Source: CAYUPI01 sp964446585 (GTDB lineage: Bacteria; Verrucomicrobiota; Verrucomicrobiia; Limisphaerales; UBA8199). Taken from it: a stretch of 46,073 nucleotides of DNA. Below, piece after piece: positions 8,502-17,529 of this stretch; position 1 is the first letter of the stretch; each line of letters begins with the position of its first letter. The stretch covers positions 1-46,073 of the forward strand of contig CAYUPI010000044.1 in NCBI GenBank assembly GCA_964446585.1. Direction: 5' to 3'. Position numbers and translations under genes: made by a program. Under the pieces are notes generated by a model. The model did no database searches. It was not told the DNA's origin and saw nothing but the letters and a program-made list of their open reading frames with translations.

Positions 8502-8936
8502 TCAGCGGTGGATAGTCAGCAGGCCCAGGCTCGGCTCGTGCGTCGTGGCGTCCGGGAACGCCGAACCGCCTGGATGCAGTCCAACCAACGTGCTCCACGC
8601 ACGTGGATTGAGATCGCGCGCCCTCTCGAGCGTTTCTCCCGGCTCGGCTGGCGCGAAAGGATTGACAAGGTGCAGGGCGCGACGCGGGACTTCCGCAATC
8701 TTTCCGCCCTTGAAAGCGTGGATAAGAGGTCCACTGGCGCGCAGTTTTTTTCCGAGCGAGAGATCAGTACTTGCCACTCCCTGATCCTGGTTCATTAGCG
8801 CCGAGAGCTTGCTATTAGCCTGAACAGCGTGAGAGTCAGAGTCAGGCGAGGATGTTTCCAGGCCCTTTTGCTGGGCGAAGACCGGCGCTGCGGCCAACGC
8901 CAGCGAGGTCACTACCACTTGCCACCGTGTCCTCAT
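8502..8936 (-). CDS. Small secreted protein of unknown function
   Basis: This 144-residue protein has a clear Sec signal peptide, MRTRWQVVVTSLALAAAPVFAQQ, with predicted cleavage after Ala-Gln-free AxA (VFA) near residue 21. The mature part has no recognised domain; it is polar and contains a Pro-rich middle (NPFAPAEPGETLERA). The frame is open upstream to 9002, but the signal peptide fixes the ATG at 8936. It lies just downstream of the ABC exporter gene on the same strand, 62 bp away, and might be co-transcribed. The phrase LVNPFAPAE recurs in verrucomicrobial exported proteins as far as I recall, but I cannot assign a function. Confidence 0.6.
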   Translation of the reverse strand: MRTRWQVVVTSLALAAAPVFAQQKGLETSSPDSDSHAVQANSKLSALMNQDQGVASTDLSLGKKLRASGPLIHAFKGGKIAEVPRRALHLVNPFAPAEPGETLERARDLNPRAWSTLVGLHPGGSAFPDATTHEPSLGLLTIHR

Positions 8937-8998
8937 ACTGGAAATAGAAGGCGCCTGTCGCCGCTTGTCAAGCGGCCCCGCGCCGACAAGGCGAGGAA

Positions 8999-10828
8999 TC
9001 ATACCAATGCAGCATCAACTTGCAGTTCGTAGAGCTTGCAATAGGTCCCGCGCGCCTGAATCAATTCATCGTGCGTGCCGGTTTCCACGATGCGGCCACC
9101 GTCGAGCACAACGATCAGATCCGCCTTTTGAATCGTCGAAAGGCGGTGGGCGATGCAAATGGTCGTGCGGCCTTGCATTAGTTCCTCAAGCGCCGCCTGC
9201 ACCGCCCGTTCGGACTCGGCATCCAGAGCATTCGTGGCTTCATCCAGCACAAGAATCGGAGCGTCTTTCAAGATGGCTCGAGCGATCGCGATGCGCTGGC
9301 GCTGGCCGCCAGATAAAGCAGCGCCTTTCTCGCCGACAATCGTCGCATAGCCTTGCGGCTTCTCGATAATGAAATCGTGCGCGTGAGCATGACGCGCTGC
9401 CGCTTCGACCTCAGTCTCGATCGCTCCCGGCCGGCCCAGCGCAATGTTGTTCAGCACCGTATCGTTGAAGAGTATCGTCTCCTGTGCGACGAGCGCGATC
9501 TGCTGCCGCAAATCCTTGAGGGCGACCTTGCGGAGGTCGGTACCACCGATGCGCACCGAGCCGCGTTGCGGATCATAAAACCGCAGCAACAGGTTCGTCA
9601 GCGTGGTCTTGCCCGAGCCGCTGCTTCCAACCAGCGCCACCAGTTGGCCGGATTTCACCGTCAGATTGACGTCCTGCAAAACCGGCTTCTCGCCGTAAGT
9701 AAAATCGACGTGGCTGAACTGAATGTCCGCGCCGGCAGCTTTGAGGGGGACCGGCGCCGGCGGATCCGCCACCGCGCTGACGGCCTCCAGCAGTTCGAAC
9801 ACGCGCAAGCTGGCCGCGCGCGCCTGCTCCAGTTGGTTGTTCATCCGAGTCAACGATTTGATCGGCTGGTACATCAGGAAGACCGCTCCGATGAAACTGA
9901 CGAAATCACCCGAGGTCTGCGGCTTGTCGGCCACGAATTTGACGTAGAGGAAGACCAGCGCCACTCCCAGGCCGCCGAGGACCTCCATGGATTGGCTCGG
10001 GATTTCGTTGGCGCGCAGCACGCGCATCATCTGGCCGATGTACTTCCCCGTCGTGTCGCGAAACTGCCCAAGCACAGTTTCTTCGAGGTTGTAGGCCTTG
10101 ATGATGCGATTGCCGGTGAACGATTCGTGCATCAGGCTGGACAAATCCGCGGCGTGGGCCTGGATGAGGCGGGCAGAGGAGCGAACTTTGCGACCGTAAA
10201 TGATCATCGGCACGACACACGCCGGCAATACCACAATCGAAATGAGCGTGAGCTTGGGTTCCTGGAAAAGCAGCACCAGCAACAGGCAGACGACCGTAAC
10301 TGGATCCTTCACGACGGAGGCCACCGTGGTGCCGATAATCGTGTGCAGAACCTGAGTGTCATTGGTGATTCGCGAGATCAGGTCCCCCGTGCGCGCGGTG
10401 CTGAAAAAGCCGAGCGACAGGTTCTGCAGATGTTCGAACAGCCGGGTGCGCAGGTCGGCAACGGTGCGAATCGCCGCCCAGTTCATCAAATAGACGTTCA
10501 AGTAGCCGAACACACCGCGCAGGAACATGACCGCCGGGACGGTGGCGATTGCCAGGGCGATTCCCAGCTTCGAGGAAGGAGACTGGAGTGCGGACAGCCA
10601 ATGGGCGAAGTTTGCGGCCAGAGGCTGCAGGATGCTCGGCGCCTTTTGAATCCGCTGCGCGACCGGGCTCGGCGCCGCGCCCGGGAACACTACGTTGACC
10701 ACCAATTTGATCGCGAGCACCAGCAGCGCATTGGTCAGGGCATAGAGAACTCCGCAACACAGGCCCAGAACGAGCCGGGACTTGTACGGTCGCGCGAAAC
10801 ACCACAGCTTGCGCAAAAAGGCGATCAT
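8999..10828 (-). CDS. ABC exporter, MsbA-like (fused TMD-NBD)
   Basis: This is a 609-residue half-transporter with an N-terminal type I exporter membrane domain (about six helices, residues 15-320) and a C-terminal ATPase. Walker A GSSGSGKTT is at residues 401-409, the signature LSGGQ at 505-509 and Walker B ending LDEA at 529-531, with the switch His in IAHRLSTI. The architecture matches lipid A/phospholipid flippases such as MsbA and many drug or lipid exporters. The GT2 glycosyltransferase 183 bp upstream on the same strand fits a role in lipid or envelope glycan export. The substrate itself cannot be read from the sequence. Confidence 0.92.
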   Translation of the reverse strand: MIAFLRKLWCFARPYKSRLVLGLCCGVLYALTNALLVLAIKLVVNVVFPGAAPSPVAQRIQKAPSILQPLAANFAHWLSALQSPSSKLGIALAIATVPAVMFLRGVFGYLNVYLMNWAAIRTVADLRTRLFEHLQNLSLGFFSTARTGDLISRITNDTQVLHTIIGTTVASVVKDPVTVVCLLLVLLFQEPKLTLISIVVLPACVVPMIIYGRKVRSSARLIQAHAADLSSLMHESFTGNRIIKAYNLEETVLGQFRDTTGKYIGQMMRVLRANEIPSQSMEVLGGLGVALVFLYVKFVADKPQTSGDFVSFIGAVFLMYQPIKSLTRMNNQLEQARAASLRVFELLEAVSAVADPPAPVPLKAAGADIQFSHVDFTYGEKPVLQDVNLTVKSGQLVALVGSSGSGKTTLTNLLLRFYDPQRGSVRIGGTDLRKVALKDLRQQIALVAQETILFNDTVLNNIALGRPGAIETEVEAAARHAHAHDFIIEKPQGYATIVGEKGAALSGGQRQRIAIARAILKDAPILVLDEATNALDAESERAVQAALEELMQGRTTICIAHRLSTIQKADLIVVLDGGRIVETGTHDELIQARGTYCKLYELQVDAALV

Positions 10829-11011
10829 TTCGTAGGAGACAATATGCCCGGAGCACTCCGGTTAATGCGAGGCTTTTCACCGCCGGGAGGATGCTGAATC
10901 TGGCCCGCCAGAGTAGAGCGCGTCGGCCGATTATGAGCAGCGGGTTGAACTCAGCCTTCGTGTTCGCCGTTCCGAAATTCTCGAGCAGAACAACGCGAAT
11001 CAATGTTCCAG

Positions 11012-11743
11012 TCACCTACGGCCCGACTCGGAATGCTCTGACATTGGAATGGGCTTCAATTGCCGTCTCCGGTACAAGGCAACCATGAGAAGATCGCAGA
11101 CGCCGCGGCCGAGCCGGTTCCAGACGCCATATTTGCTCTTGCCCGCCGTGCGCGGCCGGTGAGTGACCGGCACTTCTTCGACGATGGCTCCTCCGTTTTG
11201 GGCCAGGATTGGCATGAACCGGTGGATGCCATCGAAAGCAGGAAGCAGCTCGAGCACACCGCGCTTGAAGGCCCTCAGGTTGCAAGCGCTATCACGAAAA
11301 TCCACGCCGAGTACGACTCGCCGGGCCACACGCGCGACCTTCGACGATAACCGCCGCACCGCGGTATCCTTCCGTTGAGTCCGAAAACCGCAAGCAAGAT
11401 CACAGTTCGTCAACGCCGCCAGCAGGCGCGGCAGATCCGCGGGATCATTTTGGAGATCGCCGTCCAATGTGGCGATCAAACTTCCCCGACTCGCTCGAAA
11501 GCCGGTCCACAGGGCCGCGCTCTGCCCGCCGCGTCGAGCGTGCCGCACGCCACGAATGCGCGTGTCCCCGTGGTGCGCTTCCAGTATGCGCTCCCAGGTG
11601 TTGTCCGTGCTGGCATCGTCCACAAAGACCAGCTCGAACTCGCGGCGCTCGTGCCGCAAGGCCGCAAAAATCTGGTTCGCCAGGGGAACGACATTTGGCC
11701 CCTCGTTCAGAAAGGGGACGACGATGGAGATTGCCGTGGCCAT
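11012..11743 (-). CDS. GT2-family glycosyltransferase (DPM1/GtrB-like)
   Basis: This is a 243-residue GT-A fold enzyme starting MATAISIVVPFLNEGPN. It has the nucleotide-binding FVDDASTDNTW (about residues 40-50) and the acceptor/metal motif ATLDGDLQNDP (about 90-100), as in polyprenyl-phosphate sugar transferases. The C-terminal two-helix membrane anchor of GtrB/ArnC proteins is missing or very short (CDLLMVALYRR only). An upstream TTG at 11764 is possible, but the ATG at 11743 gives the normal GT2 N terminus. It is the first of two minus-strand genes with the ABC exporter, suggesting a lipid-linked glycan pathway. Confidence 0.88.
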   Translation of the reverse strand: MATAISIVVPFLNEGPNVVPLANQIFAALRHERREFELVFVDDASTDNTWERILEAHHGDTRIRGVRHARRGGQSAALWTGFRASRGSLIATLDGDLQNDPADLPRLLAALTNCDLACGFRTQRKDTAVRRLSSKVARVARRVVLGVDFRDSACNLRAFKRGVLELLPAFDGIHRFMPILAQNGGAIVEEVPVTHRPRTAGKSKYGVWNRLGRGVCDLLMVALYRRRQLKPIPMSEHSESGRR

Positions 11744-11863
11744 GAACCGGAGGATTGTCCCCAAGCCGTGAGGCTCGTGTCAACCTTGCGGCGGGCCGGC
11801 CTGGCAGGTTTGGAACACAATTTTGTTCGCGTCAGGGCCGCACTTTTCGCATAATCTCTTGTA

Positions 11864-12745
11864 ATGAAATCGATGACCGGATATGGCCGCGGGGATTGCT
11901 CCCAGGACGGTTTCAAGATCACGGTCGAGCTCAGCTCAGTCAACCGGAAGCAGAGCGAGATTTCGGTGTCGTTGCCGCGCGAGCTGGAAATGCTCGAGGC
12001 GCAAATCCGGGACATCATCAACCGCTACATCTCGCGCGGCCGGCTCACGGTCCGGGTGTCCCTGCACGCCGGCGAGAGCAAATCTTCGGCCCGGATGCAT
12101 TTGAATGTTCCGCTGGCGAAAGCTTATGCCCGTGAGTTGAATCGCTTGTCGAAGCAGCTTAAGTTCCCCGGCCCGGTGACGCTGGATCACCTGGCGCGCG
12201 CCCCGGGCGTCTTTCAAACCGATGAACAAATCGTCGAGGAAGAAGATTTCGCGCCCGCGGTGGAAAAAGCATTGAAGAAAGCGCTGAATCAGATGGTTAA
12301 GACCCGCGAGCGGGAGGGGGCGCACCTGAGGCATGACCTGATCCGGCGAATCGTGGCGATGCGCAGGGCCGCCGCCACAGTGCAACGACAGGCCCCGACA
12401 GTCGCCAAGCGATATCGCCAGCAATTAATCGAGCGGATCAAGAGCACCGGCCTAGAGGCCCCGGGCGGCGATGACGATCGGCTGTTGAAAGAAGTCGTGT
12501 ATTTTGCCGACCGCTCGGACATCACGGAAGAACTAACGCGGCTGCGCAGCCATTTTCACCAGTTCGATGATTGTCTCAAGACCAAAGAGCCCGTGGGCCG
12601 AATGCTGGATTTTCTGGCGCAAGAGATGAACCGCGAGATCAACACGATCGGTTCCAAAGCCAACGACAGCTTGATTTCCCGGGAAGTGGTCACGCTGAAG
12701 GCAGAGTTGGAAAGATTCCGCGAACAGGCCCAGAACGTCGAATGA
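11864..12745 (+). CDS. yicC: YicC-family endoribonuclease-like protein
   Basis: This 293-residue protein starts MKSMTGYGRG, the hallmark of the YicC/YloC family. It ends with the conserved block in which GSKAND and ISREVVTLKAELERFREQAQNVE occur. Members act as RNA endonucleases or affect stationary-phase survival. The length is normal. It is directly coupled to gmk: the yicC stop overlaps the gmk start as ATGA at 12742-12745. The yicC-gmk pairing is widely conserved in bacteria, which supports both calls. Confidence 0.93.
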   Translation: MKSMTGYGRGDCSQDGFKITVELSSVNRKQSEISVSLPRELEMLEAQIRDIINRYISRGRLTVRVSLHAGESKSSARMHLNVPLAKAYARELNRLSKQLKFPGPVTLDHLARAPGVFQTDEQIVEEEDFAPAVEKALKKALNQMVKTREREGAHLRHDLIRRIVAMRRAAATVQRQAPTVAKRYRQQLIERIKSTGLEAPGGDDDRLLKEVVYFADRSDITEELTRLRSHFHQFDDCLKTKEPVGRMLDFLAQEMNREINTIGSKANDSLISREVVTLKAELERFREQAQNVE

Positions 12746-13407
12746 AAGCCGAGATGCTGCAACCCAAAATGGAAAGCGCCGTCAAGACCTTGCCTCTGGT
12801 CAGCCCATTGCTGGTGCTGATTTCCGCGCCCTCGGGCGGCGGCAAAACCACTCTGTGCCAGCAGTTGCTGGTCGCGCGGCCATCAATGGCGCGGGCTGTG
12901 ACCTGCACCACACGCCCGCCGCGCAAGGGCGAAATCGACGGCGTGGACTATTTTTTCCTGGACGCGGATTCCTTTCTCAAGCGCGTGCAGGCGGGAAATT
13001 TTCTCGAGCACGCCACGGTGTACGGCAACAGTTATGGCACCTTAAAGGGCGAAGTGCTGGGCAAGCTGCGACAGGGCAAGGACGTGCTGCTCAACGTCGA
13101 TGTGCAAGGCGCCGCCACCATTCGGCAGCGCGCCGAGGAAGACCCTGAGTTGAAGCGCGCGCTGGTCACGGTTTTTCTGACCCCGCCCTCGCTCGCTATT
13201 CTGGAGCAGCGCCTCAAAAAACGCGGGACGGATTCCCCGGCGGCCATTCAAAAGCGCCTCGGCGTCGCCCGCCAGGAAATCGCCCAGTGGAAGAATTTTG
13301 ATTACCTGTTGATCAGTTCCACCGTCGGCGAGGATTTGAATCAGATGCAGGCCATCATCGAGGCGGAGAAGATGCGGCCGGCGCGGGTGCCGGCGCCGGA
13401 GTTTTAA
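12742..13407 (+). CDS. gmk: Guanylate kinase
   Basis: This enzyme phosphorylates GMP to GDP. The 221-residue protein has the P-loop SAPSGGGKTT (about residues 29-38) and the GMP-binding segment TTRPPRKGEIDGVDYFF. It also has the HATVYGNSYGT and DVQGA motifs of bacterial guanylate kinases. It begins with an ATG overlapping the yicC stop, the common 4-bp overlap for translational coupling. A longer upstream frame (from 12571) lies within yicC and is ignored. The rpoZ gene that often follows gmk is absent; coaC comes next after 10 bp. Confidence 0.95.
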   Translation: MKAEMLQPKMESAVKTLPLVSPLLVLISAPSGGGKTTLCQQLLVARPSMARAVTCTTRPPRKGEIDGVDYFFLDADSFLKRVQAGNFLEHATVYGNSYGTLKGEVLGKLRQGKDVLLNVDVQGAATIRQRAEEDPELKRALVTVFLTPPSLAILEQRLKKRGTDSPAAIQKRLGVARQEIAQWKNFDYLLISSTVGEDLNQMQAIIEAEKMRPARVPAPEF

Positions 13408-13417
13408 CGTCGGCGGC

Positions 13418-13960
13418 ATGAGCAAGAACATTGTTCTGGGTGTGACCGGTTCGATTGCGGCCCACCGCGCCGCCGACCTGGCCAGTCACCTCACGAAACA
13501 AGGGTGTGATTTGCGGGTCGTGATGACCGCCGACGCGCTCCGCTTCATCACCGCGCTGCCGTTCAAAACACTCTCCCGGCATCCGGTCGTCATGGACTTG
13601 TACGACGAGGAGCAGGGCTGGCAACCGACTCACATCAAGCTGGCCGACGAGGCGGACCTGCTGGTAATCGCACCGGCTACGGCCAACATCCTAGCCAAAA
13701 TGGCCCACGGTATTGCCGACGACGCGCTGAGTTGCATCGCCCTGGCGCTCAACTCGAAGGCCAAGATTCTTCTCGCACCGGCGATGAACGGAAAAATGTG
13801 GCTGCACGCGGCCACGCAACAAAACGCGGCAGTACTCAAGTCGCGCGGGGCAGAATTCATCGGACCAGAGGAAGGCCTGCTCTCCTGCGGGTACGAGGGC
13901 TTAGGCCGATTGTGGCCGGTGGAAAAAATCGCAGCCCGTGTGCTTGAGTTAATGAGCTAA
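13418..13960 (+). CDS. coaC: Phosphopantothenoylcysteine decarboxylase (CoaC, stand-alone)
   Basis: This flavoprotein converts phosphopantothenoylcysteine to phosphopantetheine in CoA synthesis. At 180 residues only the decarboxylase half of the usual CoaBC fusion is present. It has VTGSIAAHRA at the N terminus, the active-site His region PTHIKLADEAD, the FMN motif APATANILAKMAHGIADD, and the substrate clamp APAMNGKMW with the recognition Cys in LLSCGYEG. The CoaB synthetase half must be encoded elsewhere, because the following gene is a histidine kinase. It forms a probable operon with yicC and gmk. Confidence 0.92.
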   Translation: MSKNIVLGVTGSIAAHRAADLASHLTKQGCDLRVVMTADALRFITALPFKTLSRHPVVMDLYDEEQGWQPTHIKLADEADLLVIAPATANILAKMAHGIADDALSCIALALNSKAKILLAPAMNGKMWLHAATQQNAAVLKSRGAEFIGPEEGLLSCGYEGLGRLWPVEKIAARVLELMS

Positions 13961-13995
13961 AGCCGTAAGGCGTAGTCTTTGGCCGACGCCCTGCA

Positions 13996-15621
13996 ATGAC
14001 TTCGATCTTCGAGAAACGTTTTAGAGCTTTCCGCCTGGCGGATATCCCGCAAGCCTTGGCTCGTCTTTTTCGCCGGGTCATCAAATTGCTCGAGATACCT
14101 GCCCCCGAGGCCCAGCAATGGACTCGCCGCATCACCGTCATGGAGCGGGAGATCATGCTGCCGATCAAGGCCGTCGGTATTCTGATGATCTATTCGATTT
14201 ATTACAAGAGATGGACAGAGTATGCGCAAACGGCATTAGACATCGGGAATGAAGCCGTAGCATATTTTTTCTGGGTCTATGTGGGCGTGAATATCCTGTT
14301 CGCGACACTTTTGCTGTCGATGAGGCGGTTGCCCCTAGTCCTTATGCAGTGGGTCGTATTCGTCATGATCCTGGGCGATGGAGTCTTTCTTTCCGCGCTC
14401 ACGCTCGTGACCGAAGGCTATGAGAGCATCCTCTATTGGTTGTTTCTTGGTTTGATCGTTCGTAGCGCGGTGAGCGTGCCACGGGCAACCTCCCAAATCC
14501 TGCTCAATGCCACGATAGTCATTTGTTACGTGCTGGCGGGGGTCTTCGAGATATCGATTGCGAAAAATTTGCAGGAACATGCTCGCGCAAACGCTGCCAT
14601 GCAAAAGTTGGTCCGGCGCGCCGCCGAGCTCGGTCTGACTTCCGGCAGGATCGGTTCGAGCGGCTCGCGCGCTCGGGCCCATACCAACGTGGACAACACG
14701 CTGCCGGCCGTGCCCCACCCACGGACGCTGGCACCGCTCATGGATGCTTTGGATGAGCCCGACGTCGCTGTTTTGGGCCAGGCAGCTGCACCGGAGAATA
14801 ACACGGAACCCCTGGTGGTGCGCCTGGTGTTATTGATTTTGATGACCATATGCGCCTATGGCGTGCAAGTGCTCGTTGAGCGCCAGCGCCAGACCGAAGA
14901 AGAAGCTCGCGAATTTGGGTTGCGCGAGGGTCAATTGCACTCCGCGGGGCGCCTGGCCGCCGAGTTTGCTCATCAAATCAAAAACCCATTGGCCATTATC
15001 AATAATGCGGTCTATTCACTCGAACGCGCTCTCAAGGACGGAAGGTCCAATGTCACGGAGCAAGTCCGCATCATTCGCGAGGAAGTTGAGCACTCTGACC
15101 GAATCATCACCCAAGTGATGGATTACGCGCAGTTGACTGAAGGCCACGTCGAGAAGCTCAATCTACTGGAAGAACTGAACGGGGCCATTGAACGGGTCTT
15201 CCCGGCCGCGGCGGGCTTCCCCGTCCAAATCCATCGCGAGTTCGACTCGAGTTTCCCTCCGCTGCTGATGCAGCGCCGGCATCTTTCCGAGACGTTTATC
15301 AACGTCTTGCAGAACGCGCGCGAGGCCCTCGAAGGCAGGAACGGCAATCTCTGGGTCCGCGCACAGTGCGGCAGCGATTATGCCGTGGAAGTTACGATCC
15401 GCGACGACGGCCCGGGTATTCCCGCTGACAAACAGGACAAGATCTTCCAGGCCTACTACACGACCAAAGAGAAGGGCACCGGGCTGGGGCTCGCCACCGT
15501 CAAGCACAACGTCGAACTCTACGGCGGCACTGTCCGGGTCGAATCTGAGCTTGGAAAGGGCGCCCTTTTCCGCTTAGTATTCCCTGCTCGCATGCCGATC
15601 CAGGCGGTTAAGCTAACATGA
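13996..15621 (+). CDS. Membrane sensor histidine kinase (NtrB/AtoS-like)
   Basis: This 541-residue protein has an N-terminal cytoplasmic stretch, then five or six hydrophobic segments between residues 55 and 190. A variable, possibly periplasmic loop follows (about 195-270), then another membrane helix near 275-290 and a kinase core. The H-box is FAHQIKNPLA with phospho-His 326. The N-box is NVLQNAREA (Asn 440). G1 is DDGPGIP near 470 and G2 is GTGLGLA. This class pairs with sigma-54 activators, and an NtrC-type regulator follows. Its stop overlaps the start of a 35-codon micro-ORF (ATGA, 15618-15621). The signal it senses is not evident. Confidence 0.93.
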   Translation: MTSIFEKRFRAFRLADIPQALARLFRRVIKLLEIPAPEAQQWTRRITVMEREIMLPIKAVGILMIYSIYYKRWTEYAQTALDIGNEAVAYFFWVYVGVNILFATLLLSMRRLPLVLMQWVVFVMILGDGVFLSALTLVTEGYESILYWLFLGLIVRSAVSVPRATSQILLNATIVICYVLAGVFEISIAKNLQEHARANAAMQKLVRRAAELGLTSGRIGSSGSRARAHTNVDNTLPAVPHPRTLAPLMDALDEPDVAVLGQAAAPENNTEPLVVRLVLLILMTICAYGVQVLVERQRQTEEEAREFGLREGQLHSAGRLAAEFAHQIKNPLAIINNAVYSLERALKDGRSNVTEQVRIIREEVEHSDRIITQVMDYAQLTEGHVEKLNLLEELNGAIERVFPAAAGFPVQIHREFDSSFPPLLMQRRHLSETFINVLQNAREALEGRNGNLWVRAQCGSDYAVEVTIRDDGPGIPADKQDKIFQAYYTTKEKGTGLGLATVKHNVELYGGTVRVESELGKGALFRLVFPARMPIQAVKLT

Positions 15622-15725
15622 AAACGGGTAAATTAGAAAAGCGGGCGCTGCAGACTGTGAGGGATGGATTGCACTTGGGCGACCCCACTCCTCGGCGCCA
15701 TCACGCTCGCACCCCGCGCGGATGA
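15618..15725 (+). CDS. 35-residue micro-ORF bridging kinase and regulator
   Basis: This frame starts with ATG at 15618, inside the ATGA that ends the kinase gene. It ends with TGA at 15723-15725, inside the ATGA that begins the regulator gene, so it has a 4-bp overlap at both ends. The 35-residue product begins MKTGKLEKRALQTVRDG, ends RRHHARTPRG and is very basic. I recognise no family. It may be a genuine small protein, or only a ribosome relay that couples translation of the two partners. It may also be chance. Confidence 0.35.
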   Translation: MKTGKLEKRALQTVRDGLHLGDPTPRRHHARTPRG

Positions 15726-17146
15726 GTCTTCCCCTTCCTCCTGTGCTCGTCGTGGACGACGAGAAGAACATGCGGCTTTCTCTGAAAACCATGCTGACGG
15801 ACGAGCGCTATCTGGTGCGAACCGTTGATTCGGCCGAGGAAGCGCTAAAGGTGCTGGCGCAGGAGGAATTTTTCATAGCAATTACCGATGCGCGCCTCGG
15901 CGGCATGAGCGGCTACGAGCTGCTGGCCCGGATTCGGGCGCAGTGGCCGGCGCTGCCGGTGCTGATGCTCACGGCCTACGCGACTCCTAAGCTGGCGGCG
16001 GACGCGATCAAGGCAGGCGCCATTGATTATCTGGCCAAACCGTTTGCGCCGGAAGAAATGCTCCACGCCGTCGCGCGCTGCGCCGAGCGCTACCGGCTCT
16101 TGCAGGAAAATGCCAGCCTCCGCGCCCGCGCCGGCGAAACCTACCGCCTCGAAGAAATTATCGGCGAATGCGCGAAGATGCGCGAGCTGCGCCAACTCAT
16201 CCAGACGGTGGGACCGACTGATGCGCGCGTGTTGATCCTGGGTGAAAGCGGCACAGGGAAAGAACTGGTGGCAGGAGCGCTCCACAGTCTGAGCCGGCGC
16301 TCGCACGCGAGCTATGTGCGCATCAATTGCGCCGCCATTCCCGAGACGCTGCTGGAAAGCGAGTTGTTCGGCCATGAGAAGGGCGCGTTCACGGGGGCGC
16401 TGAAACAAAAGCCCGGTCGCGTCGAGGAGGCCGACGGCGGCACCATTTTCCTGGACGAGATCGCGGACATGAGCCGCCCGCTGCAGGCCAAATTGCTGCG
16501 CTTCCTGGAAGACGGCACGTTCACACGCGTGGGCGGCACCGAGGAAATGCGGGTCAACGTCCGCCTGCTGGCCGCCACCAACCGCGATATTATTCAGGCC
16601 ATCGCCCAGGAACAGTTCCGCGAGGACTTGTTTCATCGGCTGAATGTGGTCCAGTTTCGGCTGCCGCCGTTGCGCGAACGCGGCGAAGACATCGTACTGC
16701 TGGCGGAGTATTTTCTGAACGCTTTTGGACGGGCCATGAACAAGAGCCTCCGGGGCTTGTCTCGCGCCGCTCATCAGAAGTTGATGCTGCACTCCTGGCC
16801 CGGCAACGTGCGCGAGTTGCGCAACGTGATCGAGCGCGCGCTGATCCTGGAACGCGGAAATGAAATCCAGCCCGAGAGCCTGCCGGATTTTCGTCTCGAG
16901 GCCCTGTTGCATCGAACCGCCATTCCCAAACCGGCCGAAGGCGGGTCCCTGGACGAGATCATGGCGAAGTTCGAGCGTGAGCTGATCAGCTCGATGCTCG
17001 AGCAGAACCACTACAACCTCGGCCGGACCGCCGACCAATTGAAAATCAGCCGCCATGCGCTACGATACCGGATGCAGCGGCTGAACATCGCCCACGAAGA
17101 GGAAGACGACACCACGACCGTCGTTGCCAAGAGCCCCTCAAAGTAG
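15722..17146 (+). CDS. Sigma-54-dependent response regulator, NtrC family
   Basis: This 474-residue protein has three domains. The receiver (residues 7-120) has phospho-acceptor Asp56 (FFIAITDARLG), acidic pair DD12-13 and Lys in LAKPF. The AAA+ domain has Walker A GESGTGKE from residue 174, the sigma-54 contact loop GAFTGA at 221-226 and Walker B TIFLDEIADM. A C-terminal Fis-type helix-turn-helix lies at about 434-455 (LGRTADQLKISRHALRYRM). It is the cognate partner of the kinase just upstream and activates sigma-54 promoters. No convincing -24/-12 promoter was found nearby, so its targets are probably elsewhere. Confidence 0.95.
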   Translation: MSLPLPPVLVVDDEKNMRLSLKTMLTDERYLVRTVDSAEEALKVLAQEEFFIAITDARLGGMSGYELLARIRAQWPALPVLMLTAYATPKLAADAIKAGAIDYLAKPFAPEEMLHAVARCAERYRLLQENASLRARAGETYRLEEIIGECAKMRELRQLIQTVGPTDARVLILGESGTGKELVAGALHSLSRRSHASYVRINCAAIPETLLESELFGHEKGAFTGALKQKPGRVEEADGGTIFLDEIADMSRPLQAKLLRFLEDGTFTRVGGTEEMRVNVRLLAATNRDIIQAIAQEQFREDLFHRLNVVQFRLPPLRERGEDIVLLAEYFLNAFGRAMNKSLRGLSRAAHQKLMLHSWPGNVRELRNVIERALILERGNEIQPESLPDFRLEALLHRTAIPKPAEGGSLDEIMAKFERELISSMLEQNHYNLGRTADQLKISRHALRYRMQRLNIAHEEEDDTTTVVAKSPSK

Positions 17147-17164
17147 GAACCAAATCCTTGAACC

Positions 17165-17512
17165 ATGGAACCGCAGGACGTAGTCATGAGTTGGCAGAAG
17201 ATGGAACCGGGCATGCGCGAAGCCCTGCTGGTCACCGGCGCGCTGCTGGCGGTCATTTTTCTCATTTTGATCTGGGCGATTTTTCTGCGCAAACCCTCCC
17301 GTCGCCATCACCATCATCACCATGGGCATCACCGCTCGCCGGCGCCAGCCCCGAAAACTGCTGCCGACGCTACGAGCGACGAGACCTTCTCTCCGAAGCG
17401 CCGCAGATGGCGGCGACGACGACGCGAGCACCGACCCCGGAATCCTACGTTGTCCGAGACCGGTGGCTTGCCACCGCTCCGCTCCGAAGGGCCACCCGCG
17501 CCGCAGTCCTGA
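17165..17512 (+). CDS. Small membrane protein with His- and Arg-rich tail
   Basis: This 115-residue protein has one strong transmembrane helix (about residues 19-41, ALLVTGALLAVIFLILIWAI). The helix is followed at once by RHHHHHHGHH (47-55), a natural hexahistidine run. After an Ala/Pro linker comes a very basic block (KRRRWRRRRRE). The end, with PTLSETGGLPPLR, looks like a conserved motif rather than random tail. It lies 18 bp after the regulator gene and 17 bp before hpnD, so it is probably in the same transcript. No known function; metal or polyanion binding is a guess from composition. Confidence 0.65.
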   Translation: MEPQDVVMSWQKMEPGMREALLVTGALLAVIFLILIWAIFLRKPSRRHHHHHHGHHRSPAPAPKTAADATSDETFSPKRRRWRRRRREHRPRNPTLSETGGLPPLRSEGPPAPQS

Positions 17513-17529
17513 GTGACCGGGGTTGACCC

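Noticed and set aside
9353..10897. 514-codon open frame on the plus strand
   Set aside because: It is antisense to the ABC exporter, whose motifs are complete; the frame has shadow composition (His/Arg/Gln-rich).
12571..12741. Longer gmk start
   Set aside because: The extra 57 codons lie within yicC in another frame and do not resemble guanylate kinase; the ATGA overlap start is better.
15845..17056. 403-codon open frame on the minus strand
   Set aside because: It is antisense to the sigma-54 regulator and has no motif.
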